This document shows, in pieces, positions 34,722-45,000 of a stretch of DNA of 64,000 nucleotides (positions are counted from its first letter, which is position 1; each line of letters starts with the position of its first letter). The position numbers and the translations under genes are program-made. Source of the stretch: Wolfiporia cocos (taxonomy: Eukaryota; Basidiomycota; Agaricomycetes; Polyporales; Phaeolaceae); contig JACCLO010000008.1 of NCBI GenBank assembly GCA_029448655.1, positions 2,356,001-2,420,000 on the forward strand. Reading direction: 5' to 3'. Under the pieces are notes generated by a model. The model was not told the origin of the DNA. It saw only the letters and a program-made list of their open reading frames with translations, and did not search any database.

Positions 34722-36654
34722 TGGCGACGGTGGTGGCGGGGGCCGAGGGTCCTGCTGAGCTTGAGTCAGCTGTCACTTCTTCCCAGATCGTTCGGGCACG
34801 ATACGTCTTGCCATCCGCGGGGGGCGCCGAGTACGGCTTCTTGCCAGAAGCCTGTCCCTTTCCACTACCCGAAGGAGCAGCCGTGGTCTTTCCAGACGCG
34901 GCGGCTGCATCCTTCGCCCTTTGTTGCTCGGCCCGCTGAGCGGCAGGCACGAACGTTCCCGCGGCCTTGTCTGCCGCAAGCTTAGGGCACTTGTTGAAGT
35001 AGTGTCCCGTCTGCTTGCAGTAAGTGCAGATGGCGTTGGCGGTGTCGGCGGGGGCTTTGGCGGGCGCCTTTCCCTTGTCCTTTTTCTTCTCCGACTTCTT
35101 CGCAGAAGCGGAGGACGTCTCCTTCTTTTCGGCAGGTGCCGAGTCCTTCTTGCTGGCCTTCTCGAAGATCGAGCCCTTGATCTTGTCCGGATATGACGTT
35201 TGGTACATTTCCAGGGCGAAGTCGATCAGAGGTTCGATGTCGGTCGGGGCCTTGAAGAACGGAGTCTTGCCGAGGACGTTTAAGGTGTCCTTAACCTTTT
35301 CGGGGAGAGTCTCGGTGAATTCCCACACCAGAGTCTCGTTGGCGGTTTCGGAGAGTCGGCCGAGGGTGCGGAACCGTTCGCAGTAATTGAAATAGTTCGA
35401 TTCTGCCAGTTCCTTGCCCTTCGTGCCGTAGTAGCCGCGAATTTCCTTTTTGGCTATCTCCTTATCCGTCATTTTCCCATATTGCACCATTACGGATTTG
35501 GTGAAGTCCTCCCAGGTGCCGAGAGGTTCACCATTTCCTGCCTTCTTGATGAGAGGCGAGAAAAATTTGTATGCGTCCCCTGTGACGCGGAAGAGGGCCG
35601 TGGTGATACGGTCATGGTCATCGTAAACCCTGAGCGTACCGAAGTACAGGCCCATCTTCTCCACCCATTCCTGTGCAGTCACCTTTCCAGATGACCCAGA
35701 GAATTCGGGGGGGGGGGGGATTTTCAGGTTTTGGGGCAGACCTGGAATCTGCGGGGCGACGGCTGCTGCAGCAGCAGCTGCAGCTTGAGCGGCGGCAGCG
35801 GCCTCGGCTGCTCTGGCTTGAGCATGACCGGGGGCCGGTACCGGGTCTTCCGGAGGCGTGCGGACGCCGGGAGGGTTGGGAACGGAGGGATTCTTGCGGA
35901 TCCTCCGGAGTTCCTCGTCAACCTTCTCCATGCGTTCTGCGAACGCATCCTCGAGGTCGTCCAGCCGGGATCGGTAGTCCTTTCGGAGCTGCTTCTCCAT
36001 TTCGGAGAGCTTGGCAGTGTACTCCTGTCGGAGTTCCTTGCCGAGGTCCACCATGGTGGACAATACCTCGTTCCGGACCGAATTGACCGCTTCGTGTAGT
36101 TCGTCTTGGGCCTTCTGTTCGATTGCCCTGGATTGCCCAGCCAGGGAATCGATTCGTTCATGGATACGCTCCAGGCGGGCGTGCACCATTCGACCTAGGG
36201 TGTCGGTGGTGTCATGGCTTATGGCCGCACTTCGTTGTACGGCGGCATCGATGATTGGCCCATGTATGGACCCATCCACCTTGTGGTGTTCCTCCTCAGG
36301 AAGGTACGCCTTGAGGTTGTTCTCGACAGCGACATTGGTCTGTCGTGTCGGACCCGAAAATTCCATTTCCAGGGTGGTGGCGGGCCCGATAGGGCGAGTT
36401 CGACGAGCCGGTGGGTATCCGGCAATGGGGGAGCCTGGGCGTGTACCCATGGGGTTGGTCGGAGATTCCCTTTGCGGGGGAGCGAACTCCGGCATTTCCT
36501 CTTCCTCTTCCTCTTCTTCTCCCTCGCTTAGGTGCTCCAGCGTCACCAGTTGCTGGGTTCCCGAGGGACCAGCTACCGGTGTCACCGGGCCTTCTGAGCG
36601 GAGGTGCATCTTGCGGGGAGCGAGGGGAGTGCTGACGGAGGAGGTGGAAGACAT
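34663..36654 (-). CDS. gag: Gypsy gag protein (663 aa)
   Basis: This is the structural protein of the virus-like particle. The N-terminal third is acidic and low-complexity (a run of glutamates) followed by coiled-coil-like heptads with alternating E/K/R (about residues 160-260) and an alanine-rich hinge. The retrotransposon gag domain follows (QEWVEKMGLYFG, FTKSVMVQYG). A single CCHC zinc knuckle CTYCKQTGHYFNKC lies near residue 545. The last 59 nt overlap pol. Confidence 0.92.
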   Translation of the reverse strand: MSSTSSVSTPLAPRKMHLRSEGPVTPVAGPSGTQQLVTLEHLSEGEEEEEEEEMPEFAPPQRESPTNPMGTRPGSPIAGYPPARRTRPIGPATTLEMEFSGPTRQTNVAVENNLKAYLPEEEHHKVDGSIHGPIIDAAVQRSAAISHDTTDTLGRMVHARLERIHERIDSLAGQSRAIEQKAQDELHEAVNSVRNEVLSTMVDLGKELRQEYTAKLSEMEKQLRKDYRSRLDDLEDAFAERMEKVDEELRRIRKNPSVPNPPGVRTPPEDPVPAPGHAQARAAEAAAAAQAAAAAAAAVAPQIPGLPQNLKIPPPPEFSGSSGKVTAQEWVEKMGLYFGTLRVYDDHDRITTALFRVTGDAYKFFSPLIKKAGNGEPLGTWEDFTKSVMVQYGKMTDKEIAKKEIRGYYGTKGKELAESNYFNYCERFRTLGRLSETANETLVWEFTETLPEKVKDTLNVLGKTPFFKAPTDIEPLIDFALEMYQTSYPDKIKGSIFEKASKKDSAPAEKKETSSASAKKSEKKKDKGKAPAKAPADTANAICTYCKQTGHYFNKCPKLAADKAAGTFVPAAQRAEQQRAKDAAAASGKTTAAPSGSGKGQASGKKPYSAPPADGKTYRARTIWEEVTADSSSAGPSAPATTVANVGTISVPLAPTTRLEDVL

Positions 36655-36802
36655 TTTTTGTGAATCTGTTTGTGACGAATGTTAGTTTCCGGTTACTCAT
36701 TGTCTTAGATTCTTAAGAAGGGATTGGGTTTTGAAAACTGCAACTTTCGTTATAGATCACACTCGCACTCTATTTCAGAGTTAAAAGATGATAGTATTTC
36801 TA

Positions 36803-37726
36803 CTATACAATCGCGAGTATATCCTCTTCTACCGAAGTAGTTGAGGGCCCTGCCACCTTGTCAGGTGGTGTTACACCGAAGGCAAAAGAAATTTGTAGCG
36901 CTACGCATTCTGCTATGATACGAGCTAAGTCCGTACGCCAATCCAAAAAGGAAATACTGCCGAGCTGTTTACAGTACTTTTTCATAATTCTCCAGTCTCT
37001 ATTGGTGATCCTCCCCCGTCTCGCTCTATCCTTTACGTTATCCACCAAGTCCTCCAATTCTACTACCATAGTATGGAAACGCATGTCGTTTTCCATATGG
37101 AAGCCTGGGTAATTAGGGGGATGGTTGGCGAGAGGAGTGAGACGAGTGAGAGTGCCTTCTAGCATGGGAATAACTTGGTCGCATGCTTGGAGAGGCTTCT
37201 TCTTCCCGAAGACGAGGGAAGGGTCGAGGATCTTGTGGTTGGCCGGAACGGAAGGTCCGGCCGCCGGGCTGGAGAGACGGAGGGCCAGTGAAGAAGCTGC
37301 TTGCTTGGCTTCCTTGGCGGCTTGTTTGGCGGCGATTCGCTTATTCAGCTTATCGCGGGCGAGCTTGAGCTTGTTGAGTTCGCGGAGTTCGATGAGATTC
37401 TCCATGGCGGTAATGGAAGCGGCTAGCTTCTCTTCCTCTGTCCAGATGCGCTTGGCGAGCGGAACTGGCTTGGGAGGTCGAGGAGCGGGTTTCCCAGCCT
37501 CAGCGATGTGCTTTGGCATGTGGACGGGAATCTCCCACAGGTGGAGCTTCCCGGTGTAGTCTTCCTTTACAGGAAGAGTGTATGTGACGTCCTCTGCCCG
37601 AGGAATGTCGGCGGTGTCGATGCGGCTGAGAAGGGACCGCTTCGCCGGTTTGACGTAAGGGGCAGTGGAAGAGCCACGGGTGCGACGGGTAACGCGGGGC
37701 ATGATTCTAGAAAGTGCAGCCTTCAT
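36803..37726 (-). CDS. Extra gypsy ORF upstream of gag, unknown function (307 aa)
   Basis: An intact frame starts at the ATG at 37724-37726 and ends 148 nt before gag. The N-terminus is basic (RVTRRTRGSS), the middle is a K/A-rich predicted helix (KLARDKLNKRIAAKQAAKE), and the C-terminal third looks globular (YPGFHMENDMRFHTMVVEL; DWRIMKKYCKQLGSISFLDW). No zinc knuckle, protease or known envelope feature is visible. Its being open over 924 nt inside an otherwise intact young element suggests it is a real gene, but I do not recognise the family. Confidence 0.7.
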   Translation of the reverse strand: MKAALSRIMPRVTRRTRGSSTAPYVKPAKRSLLSRIDTADIPRAEDVTYTLPVKEDYTGKLHLWEIPVHMPKHIAEAGKPAPRPPKPVPLAKRIWTEEEKLAASITAMENLIELRELNKLKLARDKLNKRIAAKQAAKEAKQAASSLALRLSSPAAGPSVPANHKILDPSLVFGKKKPLQACDQVIPMLEGTLTRLTPLANHPPNYPGFHMENDMRFHTMVVELEDLVDNVKDRARRGRITNRDWRIMKKYCKQLGSISFLDWRTDLARIIAECVALQISFAFGVTPPDKVAGPSTTSVEEDILAIV

Positions 37727-38747
37727 GAGAAACGAAGTTTCCCAGTGATACGTCCAAGAACAGGAATGGAAGGGATTATGTAAGGTAGGGTAGTGGACTC
37801 CTTTTCAGGAGCAAAGAAGGTGTACTACGGGGCATAATTACTCTTATGTTGCGCGCAAACCCTGTGCCGAGACGGCGCGGATATTCGCATGACCCTAACG
37901 GTCAGAGGCGCCGACTCCAGGGGTAGAGTTGCTGACTGCCAGGCCGGTTCCTGGGTCAGATGATTGGGATTCGGATACACGACACCGCCCCGGAGGGACG
38001 ATGCCGGAAAGTGGCTGGGATTTTACATCCCTTAGCCTGTCCATGCTTCAACAATGAGGTTGCCGTCTATAGCCACATGGGTGTCACATCAGGGCTAAAA
38101 AACCACTGTCGATCTAAGATCGCGAGACAGCAGCGCTCCACATCCCGAAGGAGTGGGCCACGCGCTTCTCTTCCAATGGGGCCCCAAATCCGTTTGACCC
38201 ATGCTCGCACGCCGAGCTGCCCGGAGGACTTATGCTATTGGCTACCGCGAGTGACCTATGGCAGGGTGATTTTTTACGTCACCCCCCTCACTGCTTTTCC
38301 CATAACGGGTTCAAAGCAGGTCCCTTACGCCTGGGAGGCGGCTTTGGAAAATTCCCATGCCATCATAATGATGACCCTGTGGATAGTGATGGGGCGCTGA
38401 ACAACGCTTGCCATGACAGGGGGTTGGGCGCACACAGGCAGACCGTCCCCTTTTCTCCACAGGCGGGTCTTAACCGCGCATGGTCCAAGCTTGTCAGCGA
38501 GGATCATGTCTCCTTGACCCTGGAGTCCGGGTTAGGTAGGCCTCCTGCCTAAAAAGGCGGTGTGGCTTCCCTGGTTGCCAATCCTCTGCCGAGGATGGCG
38601 ATGTATCCCCCAGATCTCAACTATCACCCCAATCGCCTTGTCAGGCAGAAAGGGATGTGCGCAGCAACAAGTAATAGCCCCTGTAGGATAGAAACCCAGA
38701 CCCAAGCGCAAGCGCAAGGGTGGGGGTAGGGGGGAGATTTGTTCTTA
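37727..38747 (-). other. Gypsy 5' leader and primer-binding region
   Basis: About 1 kb lies between the 5' LTR and the first ORF, with only short frames. Two bases inside the LTR edge, the minus strand reads AGAACAAATCT (38735-38745). It is complementary to AGATTTGTTCT in the LTR, located about 30 nt downstream of a TATA box, i.e. at the expected 5' end of the RNA. Confidence 0.65.
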
Positions 38748-39446
38748 TGACACAGACTAGACTGTGGGACTCACACTGTAACCTAATAAGCGACTTGAAG
38801 GAGTTGCTGGAGGTTGGTGAGGAGGCTAGTGGGCGCAAGCAGAGATGATATGTAACTGTGCGAATGCAGAGAACAAATCTAAGGCTTATCCGCAGTGATA
38901 GCCCTACTTATATACATGCTTTGTTTGGTTACCGGTAAGGGAGCCAAACATGAAGGTGGTCTGTGCGCAGACATAACTAATATGGTTAAGTCGTAAACTA
39001 CAATAGACCATGTGCGCCGGTAATGGCCGCACCAGTAAGATCGTTTGTTTGGACCGTAGGTCCATGTTGTGGAAGTGGCTGTAGCTACGTTAGTAAGCCA
39101 TGCATGTGATTCTTATATACCGGCATCGGGATATGAGTAATCGTAAGGGCATTGGCATGTGATAACGAGCGGGCCGCTTATCCAATCGTACTGACATAGC
39201 CCGGTACCGGGATATGAGTAAAGCGCGTGACACCGAAGGTTAGTCCGCTGAGTCATTGACGCGTACAAGCGTGTTATGTACGTGTTGTTATGACAAGTGG
39301 ACGTATACCGCGTTGTGTACGTGTTGTTTGGTTGCGTGTACGTGTAGACGGGCGCTTAGCAGCGTAAATGTCTACAAGGTCGTAGAAATACCAGATAAAT
39401 AGGTAAAAATACGGGAAAAATAGTGGCATGTCCCAAATCTGTGACA
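38748..39446 (-). repeat. Gypsy 5' LTR (699 bp)
   Basis: Appears identical to 29448-30146. In the sense direction it runs TGTCACAGATTTGG...GTCTGTGTCA. The TATA-like box is at 38907-38914 and the predicted transcript start near 38880. Confidence 0.95.
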
Positions 39447-40091
39447 AGAGCTAGCACAATGGGATCCAGTGGGGCCAATATAGCGGGTAATATGAAGTGT
39501 TGCTAGTGTATGGCTGATCAAGGTCAAGTACTAAATGTACATACTGGCACTACCAGGAAGCAATGGTGGTGATGAGTGATTGACGCTTGAGCTTGACCCA
39601 ACCACAACTGTAAAAATCTCATGAAAAGCGCACGAGAAATGAGGTAGACTAGTCAGCATGTGACCTCACATACCGAGACCATGTGCTGGAGTGAGCAGGG
39701 CCATGGGCAATATGAGGGTATGGGGTGTTATGGCAATCATGGGGAGCCTACAGCATACTTAAGAATTATTGTTTTAGGAAAAGTGCATATACGTGCATGA
39801 AAAGATGGCAGTCAATGCACCAGATATTCAGGAGTGAGGGCAAGCATTCCCATAAACCTAACAACAGTAGAGTTCATCATGTCTCAGTAGGGAATGCAGA
39901 GGGAGAATGAAATAGAAGTACTGCATGCACAGCAAGCAAACTGTGCTGCAAGTAAAGATCACAACGTGTGGTGCCAAGAGGGGAAGGAGAAAGAGAGACG
40001 AGGGAGAGAGTGTGGTCAATACATCAGCTTTAAGAGGACACCATATGGACTGAAGGAGAGAGAAGATTGAGCATGTTGACAGTGCTGAAAG

Positions 40092-40489
40092 TGACATGGA
40101 CTACGTACATGCAACCAGCATAGCCAGGAACCCTTATACACCACCAAAGAGGTGTGGTTATGCCACCTCATGCCCAGACTAGCATGTCTAAAGTATGGAG
40201 TTGTCAGTCTGGCAGGCACACATGGTAGAGAGGGGGGGAGCACCCCTAGATCGAGAATAACCAGACTGAGGTTGTAAGACCTTAGCCTACACTATAAGTA
40301 TGTACAGTGAGCAGTACATATGTCTACCCTAAAGCACAAGCCTGTGCACAGTGAAGGTAACTACCATGACATGTAATGCTAACTATGTGACATACACCTG
40401 ACTGAGTAGTGATAACCCTTATCTAATCTACGATTAATGATTGTGGAGGCGTGTGGGTGTAAATACAAGGAAAATAACGATTTGTGACA
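40092..40489. repeat. Short solo LTR of gypsy type (398 bp)
   Basis: Starts TGACATGGAC and ends ATTTGTGACA, with exact target duplication GAAAG (40087-40091 and 40490-40494). It shares the terminal bases of the gypsy LTR but not its body. Confidence 0.75.
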
Positions 40490-40869
40490 GAAAGCCAGCC
40501 TTTATGGTACTATGGACAAGACTTAAGAGCCAACCGAAAATATGACAGACTACAAAGTATGACAAAAGGCATTTCCTGATCAAGTAAGGGACTTACTAAA
40601 TTGGATGGGAGCTGCATCATGCTCAGATACCCAAACACCTCCCACACTACACATGCCCAGCTTCATGCACTTTAGCAGGAAGTAATCGGTCCTGTACTGG
40701 CACCTGTACTTGATGGGGTGCTACCAAAGATGTCTTCCTTGCTTCAAAGCAATTCAGTCCTTATGGTAGTTGTAACCGAGCTGTTGTACATGAATCCAGG
40801 AGCTTCTGTTTTACATGCTCTCTGGGAGACTGTGGATATTACTGCTCAAAGCCACATGTCTTGTAACTG

Positions 40870-41010
40870 CCATTGGTACTGCCATTCTCATTAGTCCTGC
40901 AAATAATATATCCATCCTCATTGATCCTGCAAATCACATTCAGTCCTCTAAATAATATCTCGGTCCTCGTTGATCCTGCAAATTATATTTTGATCCTCAT
41001 TGATCCTGCC
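40870..41010 (+). repeat. 30-bp tandem repeat array, copy 1
   Basis: About five imperfect 30-bp units centred on ATTGATCCTGCAAAT. Translated, most units read I-x-[VI]-L-[IV]-D-P-A-N-x, with one broken unit. The flank after it (ACGGACTAGATATGAG) also matches the flank of the array near 51265, so the two loci are related. Confidence 0.65.
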
Positions 41011-42020
41011 ATTTCCCCACGCAAAGTATCTGCTCGCATCTACGTATATCTATTGAGCTGATATTCACAATAGCTAACGGACTAGATATGAGACTTCGCA
41101 TTTTGCCGATGACTCTGCAGGGGCCCCATCATATTTAAAAATCACAAAGTAAATCATGTGTATAGGATACATGTAGACTAATGCTGCTGTATAGTTTCAT
41201 CCAGATCTCTGCCTTGTGTCTTTGTGCAAAATTCTGATCGTTGTGTTTTCGAAGCTCCGAGGACCGGGGTATGACACAACTTGTAAGATCTGATCCGATC
41301 CTATGCTTCGAACACTCTTGCGCCGCTAATAGAAGGATGGCACACATTGAGATGATATGGCTACCAAGTTTTCTGGAGCAAATATCAGGCCGTTGCGAAG
41401 ATATTCAAAATACATTTGCGCAGGCGTAACAAACTGTGGGCGCCTTACCTGTCATGGAAATCACGCTTTGAAAGTCCGATCCAGCAAGTAGCGTGCGCTC
41501 TAGCGTCAGGTGCCCGTCAAAGCCGGCCGATTGCCGTGATGGCGGCACGCCTGGCATCTAATTGTGACGAAAATGTGCATTAGGGGTCCTATCCCTCGGT
41601 TTCAAGATGCTCACTCTATCTGCATTGTCGTTTTTTAATACTATGCATTGGATCCTAGACTACATAACCGAAGTTGTCCGGAGATGAGCGGAGCTGGCGC
41701 TTTCTATTTATTCGCGTGCCATCAAAATTGTGCAGAAGTGGTCCAGCGATAGTACGTCGACCGTGTCGTTTAATCATCTCAGTCCGGTGAGAGCTTCGGC
41801 GTGGTACAGGAAGAAGAAAGGGTTGGGTCGGATATATATGCGAGCACTCACATGACCATATCGTGTCAACGACACAAGTGGTCTTGGCGGTTCTGAAAAT
41901 CCCCATGAACATAAAGTTCACATGGCTTTGTTATGCATGGCGATGTGTACACAGGTTTTCAAGCTGCAACCACACGTTGTAACGTATGATGGACATTAAG
42001 ACATTGATACAGCGCGTGAT

Positions 42021-45000
42021 CTATGCAGTCCGTGACGATTCTGCTCCGTTCGCAAGCGCATGGAGGTGCTCCTTGTCTGCGCTTTCCTCTACTAGCGCAG
42101 CTAACAAGCCATTTTTATTCATGAGCAAATCACTGGGCTTCCCAAATTCAACCTACAAGAAACCAAAATGAATCAAATTGTGCATCGACAGATTTGATAC
42201 TCACTATTCTCCCGGCATCCAACACAATCTAGTGGGTATAGTTGATGAGCATGCATGTACTTCTGGAGGTGTTGGTGCTACCTACGATTTTGTCTGCATC
42301 CATGATTGTCTGAAGACGATGGGCGATCGTGAGCACCGTGACATCTTTATTCAACTCTCGCCGCAGCGATGTCTGGATGACGGCATCGGTCTGGTAATCT
42401 GCGGATATTGTTAACTCGAATAATTGGAAGTGATGTAATGGCATATCACTCACCAATAGCGGAAGTAGCTAAACGAGGCGTCCATGTGAGATCTCCAGGA
42501 TTCATGAGGATATCATCAATGACGCGCCTTCGTCTAAAATCAATAGCTTGCTCTGACGAACGATCGCCCTCGCTAAGGCCAGTATTTGACGTTGGCCAAC
42601 TGACAAGTTACTACCGCCGCTGGCTATCTGACTGTCCAGCGTAATTCTCCCTTCATCTGTTTCGCTCTGTACAGAGAAAAGCCCGGCTGCGCGCAGGGCG
42701 TCATTGAGAACGGAGTCATCATATTGTGAGAATGGATCAAGATTTTGCCGCAGAGTGCCACTGAGTAATTCGGGCTATTTATCTGTCAGCCAACAGAATC
42801 GTACTTTATCATGATACCCACGATTTGAGGAATGATAGTGATGTTCGATCGGAGTGCATCCAAATTCAGAGAGCTAGTAGGGATACCGTCATAATACACA
42901 TTTCCTTCTGTCAGAATGCATCGCAGGAGGGCCAATGTCAGCGAGCTCTATATCCCGTTATAATCAGTATCACGTCATCCTGCACAGCGATGCAATGTCA
43001 TGATACCTTGCCGCTCCCGGTACGACCAACTTTCAGAGACAGTGAATGTCAAAGCGTTCACTATGGAAGCATTAGGAGAGCATACCTATTCCTACGCGCT
43101 CTCCGGATTCTATCTTGAAAGATATCTCATGCAGGACGCGCGGACCATCCTGTTAAGCTTATGTTTAAAGAACGAAAAGAAATCTGCACCCAGAATCGCT
43201 GCTAACCTCAGAATATCTCGCCGACAGCTTTTCTACCGTCAAGCTGCCGCTAGCAGGCCAATACGCTGGAGGAATGCCAGATTCCGCGGCTTGTGGTTCG
43301 TGCTCAATGACAAGATATTGATGAATGCGTTCCAGGCTATATGGTCGCACTTGTTAGATGTTCATCTGCGCATGTCATAACTCACCTGTTACCTGCAAGG
43401 ATAGTTGAGCGATGTTACAAACACAAACTGTCCGATGAAGCTCACCGCTGATCTCGAACTCGTTCAGAACCCTGACCCACCAGATGATAAGCCCGCCAAA
43501 TGTCACTGTCGATATCAAGTCAAATTATTCACAGTGGGACAAAAATGCGATACATACCTGCCATGTTCAGCGAGAAACCGATACTTGAAGCATCATATGT
43601 GCATCTATAGACAAGGTATACGGCAAGGCTGGCAGTGAAGATAGCTCCAAGGGCATCAACACGGACCGAGATCCACCTAGATCCCGTGTCAAAATCGCAA
43701 CGCCATACGTGATCACCGAAATTGTCTCACCTATTTAAGTCGTACAGCGTCAATCCAGCACGAGAATACCGATCGATTCTCTTGTATGATTCCTTCCTGA
43801 AAGCGTCTTGAACCCCGAAGGCTCTGATTGATCCTGCGAGACAAAACATATGGACAGCGGATCGAGCTTGAACGGCTGTAGCCCTTACTCAGTCCGGCGA
43901 CTGCGGCTCCAAAATGCCCGAGAACAGGAGCATGCGCATTGCTCATTTCTCGCTTCACGGATAGCTGAGCCTTCATGTAGAATTGTCCGCACAATGCTCC
44001 TAGCACAGCAACAGCGGCCCCTGGGACGAGGAAAATGGGCGACATTACGACCACAGCACCAAGCTTGATGATCATCAACACTGTGTTCTCAAAGAACCAG
44101 CGAGAATATTCGGCAATAGGGCCGTCCACTGCGACACCGTCAGTTGAAATCTGCTGCGGAGTGTCGAGCAGCGCTTACCAGTGGCAATATCTTGCGTGCA
44201 TCGGGTGATAATGCGAGAGGCAGGCGTCTTGTCCAACCAGCTAGCCATCGAATCAGAAACATACTTCCCAAGTTGGGAGAAAGGGAAATACCGAAGAGTT
44301 GTGCTCAGTGTGGAAGCAATTAACGCATCGTGGATCTGTCGTGCTGCCCTGAGCGTCCCAAAAAGATGCATGGTATACGATATAGTGAAGAGCATGACAG
44401 CCAGAACCTGAAATAGTGTATATCCTGTCAGGTAACTACCAGTCATCAGCGTGTCAACGACGCTATGGATCGACGAGCAACACTTACTACCAGATTGCCA
44501 CTTCCGAACTATGATGATTTTCGTACTGCCGCGCCCAAACGCCCAGGAACCAGACTTGCACCGCACTGGTAATCTCACAGGCGAAATAAGAGACGACATA
44601 GACGAATCCAAAGATGATTGGATGAGAACCACATATGCCCTTGAGGAACATTTTGACTGGAAACCTGTCAATCTAACCAGCTCGTGCAGAGGAAATAGAG
44701 TACGCACACGAGGGCCATTCAATGTGCCCTTCGGAAATTTCCTCAGCAACAATGAGCTTTCCACTTGCTTTCTTTGCCTCAGGTTCTCCCACAGTTTGGT
44801 CAACCTCAACCTCCGCTTCAGCCTTTTCTTCCGCATTCTTCTGCTCAGCAAACTCTTCAGCCAGTTCGTGGTCCTCTCCCAAAGCCTTGGATAACGAGCC
44901 TTGGCTATGGATGCGCCCATCCGTGCCCATCGACACTACAAAGTCGGCGATAGTGCTCGCGAGAGCCACGTTGTGAGTCTGTCCATGCCCTCAGTGTCTC

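Larger units (their letters stand above)
29448..39446 (-). mobile_element. Complete Ty3/gypsy chromovirus-type retrotransposon, 9,999 bp
   Basis: Two 699-bp LTRs that appear identical bound the element, and an exact 5-bp target duplication AGAGC flanks it (29443-29447 and 39447-39451). On the minus strand the order is LTR, 1-kb leader, extra ORF (307 aa), gag (663 aa), pol (1511 aa), polypurine tract GAAGAGGGGGTAA next to the 3' LTR, LTR. All three ORFs are uninterrupted. Identical LTRs mean a very recent insertion. Orientation follows the pol frame. Confidence 0.97.
39452..42020. other. Repeat-rich spacer right of the gypsy element
   Basis: This is mostly unrecognised, with no convincing gene. 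It contains a solo LTR (40092-40489), a decapeptide-like 30-bp repeat (about 40870-41010) and, from about 41876, the start of block B. A minus-strand frame at 41135-41347 and others nearby are not recognisable. Confidence 0.45.

Noticed and set aside
36011..36685. Long plus-strand open frames across the gypsy and copia elements (also 34589-34939, 35673-36086, 55881-56847)
   Set aside because: They lie antisense to intact gag and pol genes with clear domains and have no recognisable content of their own.
44140..44180. Apparent loss of an intron acceptor in the block B ABC gene (CAA where A has CAG)
   Set aside because: A further AG 14 nt downstream (gtgtcgcag) gives TQDIATVDGPIAEYS in both copies, a better fit to the family, so the acceptor was simply misplaced at first.
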